A DNA stretch of 64,000 nucleotides from contig CAJXLB010000003.1 in NCBI GenBank assembly GCA_913055905.1, forward strand, positions 1 through 64,000, in the 5' to 3' direction. The DNA comes from an uncultured Winogradskyella sp. (lineage in GTDB: Bacteria; Bacteroidota; Bacteroidia; Flavobacteriales; Flavobacteriaceae). The notes below the pieces were generated by a model. It was not told the origin of the DNA. It did not search any database and worked only from the letters and a program-made list of their open reading frames with translations. The first letter of the stretch is position 1; each line of letters opens with the position of its first letter. The translations under genes were made by a program, and so were the position numbers. Shown one piece after another: positions 9,385 through 17,851 of this stretch.

Positions 9385-10626
9385 ATGTTTTCATTAGTTC
9401 GAGAAAATATAAAAATAGCTGTAGATTCAATAAAAAGCCAGTTGCTTAGAACCATACTAACGGTTTTAATCATTGCCATTGGCATCATGGCCCTTGTTGG
9501 GATTTTAAGTGGAATTTCCGCCTTGGAAAACACGATTTCCAGCGACTTCTCTTCGATGGGTGCCAATACATTTAATCTTCAGCGCTACGATTTTAATGTA
9601 CAACGGCAAAGCGGTAGGGAACGAAAAAAAATAAATCCTGTGATAGATTATGTAGATGTCAAGGATTTTCTGGACAAATATAACTTTCCGTTTACCACGG
9701 TATCCGTATCATTTTTTGGGACTACAGCGGCAGAAGTAAAATATGAAAATAAAAAAACAGACCCGGAAGTCGCGGTCATAGGTGCCAATGAATATTTTTT
9801 AGAAAATTCCGGATTGGAAATAGACTTGGGACGAGGACTCAATGTTTTTGATGTCCAAAACAACAATGCCGTCTGTGTTATAGGCAGTGATTTAAGGAAA
9901 GCGCTCTTTCCTGATGACTATCCCATAAATAAAACCATAAGTGTTAGAGGTGCGAAATTGAAAGTCATAGGGCTTTTAAAGGAAAAGGGTTCTACTTTTG
10001 GAAACAATCAAGACCTAAGGGTGATCATGCCAATCCAAAAAGCAAGGTCCATTTTCACCAACCCAAACATAAACTACAATCTAAGTGTTAAAGTTGGAAA
10101 AAAAGACATGTTGGAAGGCGCTCAGGATGACGCTATACAAACGTTTAGAAACATAAGAAAGTTAAGACCTACCGAAGAGAATAATTTTGGTGTGGTGCGT
10201 AGCGACGACTTAATTAACAGAATAGCTTCGATATCAAGTTATCTGTATGTCGCGGCTTGGATTATTAGTATCATAACCATATTTGGCTCCACAATTGCCT
10301 TGATGAACATTATGCTAGTTTCCGTAACCGAGCGTACCAGAGAAATCGGTGTACGCAAAGCACTTGGCGCGAAGCGAAAGACCATAGCATTTCAATTTTT
10401 TATGGAAACGGTAATCATTGGTCAATTGGGTGGTCTCCTGGGAATTATTCTAGGAATTTTAATCGGCTGGGGCATTTCAAAGGCTTTTGAACTCGACTTT
10501 TCCACACCTTGGTTAGCTATGATATGGGCTACTAGTATTGCATTTGTCGTAGCATTGGTTTCTGGTGTTTATCCTGCAACAAAGGCAGCCAAGTTGGACC
10601 CCATAGAATCCCTTCGTTACGAATAA
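9385..10626 (+). CDS. MacB/FtsX-family ABC transporter permease
   Basis: Inner-membrane permease of the MacB type, 413 residues. One transmembrane helix near the N-terminus (about 20-42, TILTVLIIAIGIMALVGIL) is followed by a periplasmic MacB-PCD-like domain (about 45-265). Three C-terminal helices form the FtsX domain with the conserved cytoplasmic loop VTERTREIGVRKALGAKRKTI. The family exports lipoproteins, peptides or drugs, or transmits mechanical signals, with a separate ATPase. Here no ATP-binding subunit or membrane-fusion protein is adjacent, so the partner must be encoded elsewhere and the substrate is unknown. The gene ends 7 bases before the convergent DUF6495-like gene, with no visible terminator between them. 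Confidence 0.88.
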   Translation: MFSLVRENIKIAVDSIKSQLLRTILTVLIIAIGIMALVGILSGISALENTISSDFSSMGANTFNLQRYDFNVQRQSGRERKKINPVIDYVDVKDFLDKYNFPFTTVSVSFFGTTAAEVKYENKKTDPEVAVIGANEYFLENSGLEIDLGRGLNVFDVQNNNAVCVIGSDLRKALFPDDYPINKTISVRGAKLKVIGLLKEKGSTFGNNQDLRVIMPIQKARSIFTNPNINYNLSVKVGKKDMLEGAQDDAIQTFRNIRKLRPTEENNFGVVRSDDLINRIASISSYLYVAAWIISIITIFGSTIALMNIMLVSVTERTREIGVRKALGAKRKTIAFQFFMETVIIGQLGGLLGIILGILIGWGISKAFELDFSTPWLAMIWATSIAFVVALVSGVYPATKAAKLDPIESLRYE

Positions 10627-10633
10627 ACCGCAG

Positions 10634-11104
10634 CTAGCCTATCAGTTTTTCAAAATACTGAAATAATTCTCCCTTTGTGATTTGAGCACCTTGCTGAATA
10701 AGCTTGAAAATATCTTGATGCTTATCTTCAGAATAGTCCTTTCTAGCATTATAAAATTGCACATGATCCGAAAGTAAATTATCCCTAAGCCATTGATAAC
10801 CCTTTTTAGAGGTGAGATCAACATCCTCCTTTTCAACTTTTAAAGCGATTAAGCGCATGTATTTTTTACCACAATAAAACAGATGGATTTGATTGGGTGA
10901 GATGTGCTCGAGATACTTTACTTTTTTTAACACACCGTACCAGACCAAATCACTAAAGACATCGAGTTCTTGCTCGGCAGCTTCCGGTTTATTCTTTTTT
11001 ATGGCCTCCCACTCCTCTGCCGTAATAGACTGCGTTGCTAAAAAATTGATGAATTCCTGATGTAATTCTTCAAACTGTTCCTTGGTTAATCGTGCAAATT
11101 TCAT
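10634..11104 (-). CDS. Small conserved flavobacterial protein (DUF6495-like)
   Basis: The protein has 156 residues, is charged and soluble, with no signal peptide or membrane helix. The N-terminus KFARLTKEQFEELHQEFINF resembles what I recall as the DUF6495 family, restricted to Flavobacteriia; that assignment is from memory. No catalytic motif is visible. Its ATG overlaps the stop of the upstream GDPD lipoprotein gene by four bases, so the two are probably translationally coupled. Function is unknown. Confidence 0.75.
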   Translation of the reverse strand: MKFARLTKEQFEELHQEFINFLATQSITAEEWEAIKKNKPEAAEQELDVFSDLVWYGVLKKVKYLEHISPNQIHLFYCGKKYMRLIALKVEKEDVDLTSKKGYQWLRDNLLSDHVQFYNARKDYSEDKHQDIFKLIQQGAQITKGELFQYFEKLIG

Positions 11105-11982
11105 TCGTAATCTTTTTGATTTAAAACTCTGTAAACTTCAAACGGACGGTCGGTTGCAATAATATCCACGCCTAAAGATTTCCACTTTAGATAAAGTTCA
11201 TCGCCGCGAGCTTTGGCTTGTTTATCAAGGTTCCCCAAAGTTCCTAGGATACATAACATATTTTTATCATGTATAGCTTTATATAGATCAGGAGACGATA
11301 ATCGCGTACCAGTAAAGGCAACCATGTTCTCAACGGGAATTATGGAATTGAGCAAACGCTCAAACTCGGTACTGTTTCTAGCAGCTACGGACAAAAGTAG
11401 CTCAGGTGCTAATTTATATGCAGATACAGCTTGTTCTAAATCGTAGGTTATTAAAATACAATTGCTGGTAGCTTTTGCCTTTTTTATGGTTTCAATCACT
11501 TCCTTTTGGCTTACACTGCGTTTAACATCTACGGTTAAAACAACCTTATTTTTTTTACTCCATTCCAAGACCTCTTCGAAAAGAGGTGCCTTAAATGGCG
11601 TGACCTTACCAAAGTCGTCTTTTAAATTGTATTTGGATAGTTCACTGTAAGTCATTTTTCGTAAGAGCCCTTCTCCTGTCGTGGTTCTATTAATGGAATT
11701 ATCGTGCATAAGCACTAACTTGCCATCTCTTGTCTGGGCTACATCAACTTCAAATATAGCCTGCATGCGACCATTGATGTAGTCCATAGTCTCCAAACAG
11801 TTTTCTGGAAAACCTGCGAGGCCTTTACCTCCTCTATGCACACTTATTTGAGGGACGCTATCGGCATTGGAATATCTAAAATAGTCTAGATCTGCAGTAG
11901 CCTGGGATTTTTTGCACGACAAGGTTAAACCCAGAACTGCAATCCCTACTAAAACACCTAAATTGAATACGCTTTTTTTCAT
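11101..11982 (-). CDS. Glycerophosphodiester phosphodiesterase family lipoprotein
   Basis: Predicted to hydrolyse glycerophosphodiesters to glycerol-3-phosphate and an alcohol at the periplasmic face. The 293-residue protein has a lipoprotein signal (VLGLTLSC, Cys23) and the complete GDPD active-site set: H49-R50 (VHRGG), E60-N61 (FPEN), E78 and D80 (IFEVDVAQTRDG) and H93-D94 (LMHDNSINRTT). The TIM barrel continues to the C-terminus (IIATDRPFEV). It lies 12 bases downstream of the DUF2490 gene and overlaps the following DUF6495-like gene by four bases. These spacings suggest a three-gene minus-strand transcript. The specific substrate is not predictable. Confidence 0.93.
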   Translation of the reverse strand: MKKSVFNLGVLVGIAVLGLTLSCKKSQATADLDYFRYSNADSVPQISVHRGGKGLAGFPENCLETMDYINGRMQAIFEVDVAQTRDGKLVLMHDNSINRTTTGEGLLRKMTYSELSKYNLKDDFGKVTPFKAPLFEEVLEWSKKNKVVLTVDVKRSVSQKEVIETIKKAKATSNCILITYDLEQAVSAYKLAPELLLSVAARNSTEFERLLNSIIPVENMVAFTGTRLSSPDLYKAIHDKNMLCILGTLGNLDKQAKARGDELYLKWKSLGVDIIATDRPFEVYRVLNQKDYE

Positions 11983-11994
11983 TCGAGTTGTATT

Positions 11995-12774
11995 TTATTC
12001 TTCACCATGTCTTACTTCATTAAATGGTAGGTTTTTATTTTTTCTAAAGTCGAAACTACCATAAAAGAATAGGCGAAGGGTATGATTGAGATTATAAACG
12101 TTTCCTGCTGCCAGTTGCTGATATACCATCATGTAACCAAAGTCTACCTTCCACTGTTTACTTAGTTTATGTTTGATTCCGATGGTAAACCTGTTTTGGT
12201 TAAAAGTGTTGAAAACAACATCCTTTCCAAAGTTTAAATGGGTCTCGTTAGCTAGTATAAACTCGGTATTACCACCTTTTTTAAACGGAAAACCGGCACT
12301 GACCAAAAACCTTATTCGGTTCACATAGAAATCATCGTTCAGGGATTGTCCATCCTCCACATTATTGAAAAACCGTTGCTCTAATCGTATCCTAAACAGG
12401 GCGTTCATCTTTTCATAACGTCTAGAAATACTAAGCTGCTGATAAATCCTATTTTCGTTTTGATACGTGTCCCAATCACCAGTGGCCGTGAGCCACAAAT
12501 GGGCGTAGCCACCAGCTAATCGGATATTTGAATTTAAATAATACTGCCCACCAACGCGTAGAAAGTAGAAGTTTGGGTCGGAAATAAAATTTGTTCTTCT
12601 AATGTGTATATCATTTAGGACGGCCCAGCGGTCAGCCACTCGAAATACATTATTTGTAGATATCCAAAACTGAGCATTTTCATTTATAACCTTTTCTGGT
12701 AATTCTTGACCAAAACCAAGACCTATTTGAAAAATTGAAAACAATACGACCGAAGTAATCTTTAGGAATCTCAT
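11995..12774 (-). CDS. DUF2490 outer-membrane beta-barrel protein
   Basis: Exported protein of 259 residues from the ATG at 12774. I chose this start over an upstream in-frame one at 12807 because it begins the signal peptide directly (MRFLKITSVVLFSIF...GFGQ). The rest is a chain of alternating amphipathic strands rich in aromatic residues (QFWISTNNVF, GGQYYLNSNIRLAGGYAHLW), typical of the DUF2490 barrel family. Its role is unknown in the family; outer-membrane location is inferred. It lies first in a probable transcript with the GDPD lipoprotein and the DUF6495-like gene. Confidence 0.85.
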   Translation of the reverse strand: MRFLKITSVVLFSIFQIGLGFGQELPEKVINENAQFWISTNNVFRVADRWAVLNDIHIRRTNFISDPNFYFLRVGGQYYLNSNIRLAGGYAHLWLTATGDWDTYQNENRIYQQLSISRRYEKMNALFRIRLEQRFFNNVEDGQSLNDDFYVNRIRFLVSAGFPFKKGGNTEFILANETHLNFGKDVVFNTFNQNRFTIGIKHKLSKQWKVDFGYMMVYQQLAAGNVYNLNHTLRLFFYGSFDFRKNKNLPFNEVRHGEE

Positions 12775-12844
12775 GTTTGTGCAGTTTGACTTTTGATTTA
12801 TAAGCACGATGCGATAGGTATAACTACCTTCTGAAAATTATAAA

Positions 12845-12872
12845 TAAAAAAACCACCATAAAGGTGGTTTTC
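12845..12872 (-). terminator. Rho-independent terminator of the rpsF-rpsR-rplI operon
   Basis: On the minus strand AAAACCACC pairs with GGTGGTTTT around TTTAT, followed by a T run. It begins 21 bases after the rplI stop codon. Confidence 0.85.
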
Positions 12873-12892
12873 CTAATAATTTCAACAAAGGT

Positions 12893-13354
12893 TTAATTTT
12901 CCGCGATTACTTCAAAAATTAAATCTACGGTAACAGATCTATGAAGTCTTACTGCAGCTTCATATTGTCCTAAACGCTTAATATTTCCACCTTGAATAGA
13001 AATAAATTTCTTTTCTATCTCATGGCCTTCATTTCTTAAGGCGTTTGCCAAATCCATATTTGTAACAGATCCAAACAACTTATCTCCAGCTGTAGCACCT
13101 GTACCTGCTTTAGCAGTTATTTTAAGGTCTAGAAGTTTAATGGCTTCAGCTGTTTTGTTAGCCTCTTCTATAAGCGCTTTTTCCTTATGCTCTCTTTGTT
13201 TAAGGGTTTCGGCTAGTACCTTTTTTGCAGAAGGTGTTGCCAAAATAGCGTGCCCCTGAGGAATTAAATAATTTCTACCATAACCGTTCTTAACTGTTAC
13301 AATATCGTCTTTAAATCCTAAATTCTCAACGTCTTGTTTTAATATAAGTTCCAT
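12893..13354 (-). CDS. rplI: Large ribosomal subunit protein bL9
   Basis: bL9 of the 50S subunit binds 23S rRNA and links to neighbouring ribosomes. The 153-residue protein has the N-terminal signature MELILKQDVENLGFKDDIV, the RNA-binding GYGRNYLIPQGHA motif, the central charged helix (about 40-75) and the C-terminal domain. Length is normal (about 148-150). It is third in the rpsF-rpsR-rplI operon, 12 bases after rpsR, and is followed by a terminator. Confidence 0.98.
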   Translation of the reverse strand: MELILKQDVENLGFKDDIVTVKNGYGRNYLIPQGHAILATPSAKKVLAETLKQREHKEKALIEEANKTAEAIKLLDLKITAKAGTGATAGDKLFGSVTNMDLANALRNEGHEIEKKFISIQGGNIKRLGQYEAAVRLHRSVTVDLIFEVIAEN

Positions 13355-13366
13355 TGTTATGATATT

Positions 13367-13663
13367 TTATTTTAATAAATCCGTCACGTATGGCATAAGA
13401 GCCAAGTGTCTAGCTCTCTTTACGGCCACAGATACTTTTCTTTGGTACTTTAACGAGGTTCCTGTTAAACGTCTTGGTAAAAGTTTACCTTGCTCGTTAA
13501 CAAAACTCAATAAAAAGTCTGGATCTTTATAGTCTACATATTTGATTCCCGACTTCTTAAAGCGACAATATTTTTTCGCTTTAGTCGTCTCTATATTAAG
13601 CGGAGTTAAATATCTGATTTCTCCGTCTTTTTTTCCTTTAGCTTGTTGTTCTATTGATGACAT
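13367..13663 (-). CDS. rpsR: Small ribosomal subunit protein bS18
   Basis: bS18 of the 30S subunit, where it pairs with bS6 at the platform. The 98-residue protein has a typical flavobacterial N-terminal extension ([19 protein letters not shown]). It also has the conserved [20 protein letters not shown] and the motif [28 protein letters not shown]. It starts two bases after the rpsF stop codon, in the usual operon order. Confidence 0.98.
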   Translation of the reverse strand: MSSIEQQAKGKKDGEIRYLTPLNIETTKAKKYCRFKKSGIKYVDYKDPDFLLSFVNEQGKLLPRRLTGTSLKYQRKVSVAVKRARHLALMPYVTDLLK

Positions 13664-13665
13664 GG

Positions 13666-14004
13666 TTACGCTTTTTGATTATTTCTTTCTCTTCTTTTCT
13701 TAGCCCAAGCAATAGCATGCTTATCTAGTTTTACAGTTAAATAACGCATAAAACGCTCGTCACGTCTAAACTCTAATTCTAAAGGCTCGATGACCTCTCC
13801 TGCTACTTGATACTCAAATAAGTGGTAGAATCCACTTTTCTTGTTCTGGATTGGATAGGCTAACTTTTTTAGTCCCCAATCTTCTTTGGCTATCATCTTT
13901 GCTCCTTTAGAAACGAGAAAATCCTCATATTTCTTAACTGTCTCCTTTATCTGTTCTTCAGATAAAACGGGATTTAAGATGAAAACAGTTTCATAATGAT
14001 TCAT
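13666..14004 (-). CDS. rpsF: Small ribosomal subunit protein bS6
   Basis: bS6 of the 30S subunit, partner of bS18. The 112-residue protein has the signature [20 protein letters not shown], the conserved [20 protein letters not shown] and the C-terminal [16 protein letters not shown]. It is first gene of the operon, 28 bases after the predicted transcription start. Confidence 0.98.
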   Translation of the reverse strand: MNHYETVFILNPVLSEEQIKETVKKYEDFLVSKGAKMIAKEDWGLKKLAYPIQNKKSGFYHLFEYQVAGEVIEPLELEFRRDERFMRYLTVKLDKHAIAWAKKRRERNNQKA

Positions 14005-14036
14005 AAGTAATTCTTAGTTTATTGTTAAAACGGCTG

Positions 14037-14067
14037 CAAAAATACATATTTATTCTAATTCTAACAA
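14037..14067 (-). promoter_or_regulatory. Promoter of the rpsF-rpsR-rplI operon
   Basis: On the minus strand: TTG (14065-14067), 20 bp, TATTTTTG (14037-14044). Both elements match the Bacteroidota consensus. The predicted start is near 14032. Confidence 0.8.
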
Positions 14068-14116
14068 CGATTTCAACCTCAAAGTTTTACACAAGTTCTT
14101 TACTAAAGATTTTGTT

Positions 14117-14143
14117 AAATTTTACAGTTTGTCGGTAAAATTT
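14117..14143. promoter_or_regulatory. Inverted repeat, candidate operator of the LytTR regulator gene
   Basis: AAATTTTAC (14117-14125) and GTAAAATTT (14135-14143) form a perfect 9-bp inverted repeat with a 9-bp spacer. It overlaps the putative -33 TTG of the LytTR gene. The placement suits repression or autoregulation; no binding protein can be named. Confidence 0.45.
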
Positions 14144-14172
14144 GTTTTTTAACCGAATTTATCGTACTATTG
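14142..14172 (+). promoter_or_regulatory. Promoter of the LytTR response-regulator gene
   Basis: TTG (14142-14144), 20 bp, TACTATTG (14165-14172), one mismatch from TANNTTTG. The predicted start near 14177 leaves about 27 nt before the ATG at 14204. Confidence 0.6.
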
Positions 14173-14203
14173 TCGATATCTTAACCTAATAAAAAGTAAT
14201 GTT

Positions 14204-14899
14204 ATGACTTTAAACTGTGTAGTTGTTGATGATTCTGCGATTCAGCGCCTCTCCATAGTTAAGTTAATTGAGAATCACTCCTCACTTAATTTAATTGCAG
14301 AGTACAGCAGCGCATTAGAGACTAAAAACGGTCTTAATACACATAAGGTAGATCTCATATTCTTAGATATAGAGATGCCTGTATTAAACGGTTTTGAACT
14401 CTTAGATGTCCTCAACAACAAACCCCAAATTATCTTTGTTACCGGTAAGCAAGAGTATGCTTTCAAAGCATTTAATTACGATGCTACGGATTACCTTCAA
14501 AAACCTATCACCAAAGAACGTTTTAATACGGCTGTAGAAAAAGCTATTGAGCAGCACAAATTGAAACTCGATTTCAATGAAACGGATGGTGAACACATCT
14601 TTGTAAAAAGTAACCTTAAGAAACGTAAGGTGTACATTAAAGATATCAAATGGATTGAAGCTCTTGGCGATTACGTAAAGGTAGTCACCGAAGAAAACAG
14701 TCTTGTTGTATTATCAACTATGAAGGCATTTGAAAAAGAATTACCAGAAGGTAAGTTTTTGAGAATACACAAATCTTACATCGTGAACTTGGATAAAATA
14801 GACCGATTTAACAGTAAAAACGTTGAAGTCGGAGCCTATGAAATTCCTTTGAGTCGAAACAAAAAGACCCAATTGGTTGATGCCCTCAATAATATGTAA
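14204..14899 (+). CDS. LytTR-type response regulator transcription factor
   Basis: Cytoplasmic two-component regulator of 231 residues. The receiver domain (about 1-120) has the acidic pair D9-D10, the phospho-acceptor D55 (LIFLDIEMP), the conserved Thr in IIFVTGK and the Lys in YLQKPI. The C-terminal LytTR DNA-binding domain (about 130-231) shows IEALGDYVKVVTEENS and FLRIHKSYIVNLDKI. No sensor kinase is adjacent, so the partner kinase (usually a LytS-like histidine kinase) is elsewhere. It is monocistronic, with its own promoter and a downstream terminator. A perfect inverted repeat at the promoter hints at autoregulation. Confidence 0.94.
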   Translation: MTLNCVVVDDSAIQRLSIVKLIENHSSLNLIAEYSSALETKNGLNTHKVDLIFLDIEMPVLNGFELLDVLNNKPQIIFVTGKQEYAFKAFNYDATDYLQKPITKERFNTAVEKAIEQHKLKLDFNETDGEHIFVKSNLKKRKVYIKDIKWIEALGDYVKVVTEENSLVVLSTMKAFEKELPEGKFLRIHKSYIVNLDKIDRFNSKNVEVGAYEIPLSRNKKTQLVDALNNM

Positions 14900-14944
14900 A
14901 AACTTTACATTTGGCGAGGCTGTGTTCTCAACATACTACAGTAT

Positions 14945-14976
14945 TAAATCCCATCCTTACGATGGGATTTTACTTT
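14945..14976 (+). terminator. Terminator between the LytTR gene and priA
   Basis: AAATCCCATC (14946-14955) pairs with GATGGGATTT (14961-14970) around a 5-nt loop, followed by TACTTTT. It ends at the priA stop codon, so it may serve both convergent genes, though the T run is better on the plus strand. Confidence 0.75.
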
Positions 14977-17426
14977 TAGTAGTTATCTACGTTTATAATT
15001 ACACGAACTGGCCTAAAATCTGCAACCGCCTTAAAACTGCTATCAATTTTAGCTATCGCTTCCTTGGTTTTATTTAAGTTTTGCTTCGGCGGAATTTTTA
15101 TCAGGATATTTTTTATAAACTGATTTCGTATTCGCGCTATTGGCGGAAATTCTGGGCCAAGAATATATGAACCGAACACTTGTCTAAGCGACTTCGCATA
15201 CCAATCTGCCGCGAGATTCACTCTGTTATAATCCTTATGCTTTAAGGTTACTTTTATAATTCTAAAAATAGGAGGATACTTATAATTAAAACGCTCATTG
15301 AGCTGTTCTACATACATATCTTCATAGGAATTGGTAGAAACCTGTTGCAAAATCTTATGATGTGGATTATAGGTTTGAATCAAGACCTTTCCCCTTATAT
15401 CCGTGCGACCAGCCCTACCTGAAACCTGCGCCATCAATTGATAGCTTCTCTCATGCGCTCTAAAGTCGGGAAAATTTAAAAGGTTGTCTGCATTCATTAT
15501 TCCCACAAGTTTCACATACCTAAAATCCAAACCCTTTGTTAGCATTTGCGTGCCTACAAGGATATCGATTTCCCTATTTTCAAAACGATGAATGATTTTT
15601 TCAAAAGCAAATTTTCCGCGAGTGGTATCTAAATCCATCCGGGCTACATTGGCCTCAGGGTATAATTGTTTCACCTCTTCCTCTATCTGTTCGGTACCAA
15701 ACCCCTTGGTATCCAATGTCGCATTGCCACATGCCTCACAGCTCTTGATCATTACGGTATTATAACCGCAATAATGACATCGTAATTGGTCTCTGTATTG
15801 ATGATATGTTAAGCTGACGTCACAATTAGGGCATTGTGGAGAATGTCCGCATGTTAAGCACTCCACTATAGGTGAAAACCCTCGCCTGTTTTGAAATAAA
15901 ATAATCTGGTAGCCTTCTTTAAGGGTTTCAGTGATTTCTTCAATAAGTCTATCGCTAAAATGTCCCTTCATTCGCTTCCGCTTGTATTTATCCGCTAGGT
16001 CCACCAATTCAATATCAGGAAGTAAAACATTATTGTAACGCGCTTTAAGTTCTACAAGGCCATATTTATTTTGCTTAGCATTATAATAACTTTCTAGACT
16101 GGGTGTTGCAGAACCTAGAAGTGTAAGTGCTCCGTGCATATTGGCAAGGACAATGGCTGCATCTCTGGCATGATATCGTGGCGCTGGGTCAAATTGCTTG
16201 TAAGACTGCTCATGCTCTTCGTCTACAATGACCAAGCCTAAGTTAGAAAAAGGCAACAATAACGCTGAGCGCGCTCCTATGATTATTTTGGCTGACTTAT
16301 TTATATCCAGAAGATTTTTCCAGACTTCAACTCGCTCATTACTAGAGTATCTCGAATGAAAAACGGCAACATTTTTGCCAAAATAAGCTTGTAAGCGCTG
16401 TACCAATTGTGTGGTTAAGGCGATTTCTGGAAGCAGATACAGAACCTGCTTGTTAAGCTCTAATTGCTTTTTAATGAGTTTTACATAAATTTCCGTTTTA
16501 CCAGAAGACGTAACACCATGCAGTAAAATGACATTCTTGGTTTTAAATTGGTCTTCAATAGCTTCCAAAGCGCTAGACTGATCATCACTTAGTTCAACGG
16601 CTTTATCTTGTTTTTCCTTGGCTGAAACACGATCTACCTGTAGGTGGTAATCCTCTAAAATTCCTTTATCGATTAAAGCCTTTATAATTTGGGAAGAAGA
16701 CTGGCTTTTCTTTGCTAATTCCGAAATACTTATAGGTTTCTGTGTTCCAGATTTCATGGCAAAATAAGACAGCAAAGCGTTGCGCTGCTTAGGAGCTCTG
16801 CTTAATTCCTCCAGCACCTTTTCTAGGTTTACCTCTGTGTTATATTGATCTGCAAGCCGTACATAACGCACTAATTTGGGCTGGTATTTTTCATACAATT
16901 CTTCATGCAACTGCAACACGCCTTTTTCTACCAAGCTATTGATGACAGGCAATACGCGTTTTTTATCTAGAATATTACTAACCTCATCAATCTTAAGAGA
17001 TGATTGATGCTGTAGTGCCTCATAAATAAGAAACTCGTCATCTGTAAACGTATTTTCAGAAACGTCCTCTGTTTCAATCTTAGTTATAATTGTCTCGCTT
17101 TCCAGAATAAAAGCATTAGGCATGGCAGCACGCATAACTTCCCCAAGACTGCACATGTAATAATTGGCAATCCAATTCCAATGCTGAATTTGCCTATCTG
17201 TAACGATAGGAGATTCGTCTAAAATTTGGTGAATGGTTTTAGGCTCATAAGCTACCGGCGCATTATTATGAACCTTTTGGGCCAAAGCCGTATAAATCTT
17301 GTTTTTACCAAAAGGAACGGCTATTCGCATGCCTGGCTTGATAAAGACAGCTTCCGCTTCGGTAATGTGGTAAGTGAAGGCTTTTTTTAATGGTATAGGT
17401 AATATGACATCTAAAAAATACGTCAC
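14976..17426 (-). CDS. priA: Primosomal protein N' (replication-restart helicase)
   Basis: PriA binds stalled forks and reloads the replisome. From GTG at 17426 the protein has 816 residues and begins TYFLDVILPIPLKKAFTY, which fits family starts; a TTG at 17444 would add six residues. The DNA-binding N-terminal domain is followed by the helicase core: Walker A in LLHGVTSSGKTE, Walker B-like VDEEHEQSYKQ and GSATPS. A zinc-binding region holds eight Cys in four CxxC pairs (CLTCG, CPNC, CHYCG, CEACG). Helicase motifs V-VI are in LVGTQMLTKGLDF and QVSGRAGR. The GTG overlaps the TAG of the upstream DUF2147 gene by one base, indicating translational coupling. Confidence 0.96.
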   Translation of the reverse strand: MTYFLDVILPIPLKKAFTYHITEAEAVFIKPGMRIAVPFGKNKIYTALAQKVHNNAPVAYEPKTIHQILDESPIVTDRQIQHWNWIANYYMCSLGEVMRAAMPNAFILESETIITKIETEDVSENTFTDDEFLIYEALQHQSSLKIDEVSNILDKKRVLPVINSLVEKGVLQLHEELYEKYQPKLVRYVRLADQYNTEVNLEKVLEELSRAPKQRNALLSYFAMKSGTQKPISISELAKKSQSSSQIIKALIDKGILEDYHLQVDRVSAKEKQDKAVELSDDQSSALEAIEDQFKTKNVILLHGVTSSGKTEIYVKLIKKQLELNKQVLYLLPEIALTTQLVQRLQAYFGKNVAVFHSRYSSNERVEVWKNLLDINKSAKIIIGARSALLLPFSNLGLVIVDEEHEQSYKQFDPAPRYHARDAAIVLANMHGALTLLGSATPSLESYYNAKQNKYGLVELKARYNNVLLPDIELVDLADKYKRKRMKGHFSDRLIEEITETLKEGYQIILFQNRRGFSPIVECLTCGHSPQCPNCDVSLTYHQYRDQLRCHYCGYNTVMIKSCEACGNATLDTKGFGTEQIEEEVKQLYPEANVARMDLDTTRGKFAFEKIIHRFENREIDILVGTQMLTKGLDFRYVKLVGIMNADNLLNFPDFRAHERSYQLMAQVSGRAGRTDIRGKVLIQTYNPHHKILQQVSTNSYEDMYVEQLNERFNYKYPPIFRIIKVTLKHKDYNRVNLAADWYAKSLRQVFGSYILGPEFPPIARIRNQFIKNILIKIPPKQNLNKTKEAIAKIDSSFKAVADFRPVRVIINVDNY

Positions 17427-17848
17427 TACTTTACCCTTTGCCAATATTGGGTTTTATAAAAAAATGCCACGTAGCCTCTAACCTGTAGGGTATCTGGGTC
17501 GTCCTCTATTTTGAGTCGGCATTTGTAAACCTTTCCGTTACTCGGGTTTAAAATTGTACCGCCTTCATAAACATCGTCATCTGGTTCTAATCCGTCAATA
17601 ATTTTCATTCCTAAAATCGGTTTATTTTTTTGATCGCCATCACACTTGTCGCAAACGGCATTTTTCTTTTTAGGATTTAGGATTTCTACAATTTTGCCAT
17701 AGACTTTTCCATCGGATTGGTAAATCTCAACGATTGATTTTTCTTCTCCGGTTTCATCGTCAATGGTTTTCCATTTGCCTAAAACGGACTGAGCGGTTAA
17801 GGTGACCGAACACAAGAAAAAAAACGGTAAAACACGTAATAACTTCAT
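17426..17848 (-). CDS. DUF2147 family exported protein
   Basis: The 140-residue protein has a signal peptide (KLLRVLPFFFLCSVTLTAQS) and the DUF2147 pattern. This starts LGKWKTIDDETGEEKSIVEIY and includes KKKNAVCDKCDGDQKNKPI, GGTILNPSNGKVYKC and a final LQVRGYVAFFYKTQYWQR. The family is a small periplasmic beta-barrel fold without known enzymatic role. The CDKCDG pair of Cys is common in the family and may form a disulfide. It lies 3 bases after yihY and overlaps priA by one base. Confidence 0.9.
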   Translation of the reverse strand: MKLLRVLPFFFLCSVTLTAQSVLGKWKTIDDETGEEKSIVEIYQSDGKVYGKIVEILNPKKKNAVCDKCDGDQKNKPILGMKIIDGLEPDDDVYEGGTILNPSNGKVYKCRLKIEDDPDTLQVRGYVAFFYKTQYWQRVK

Positions 17849-17851
17849 AGC

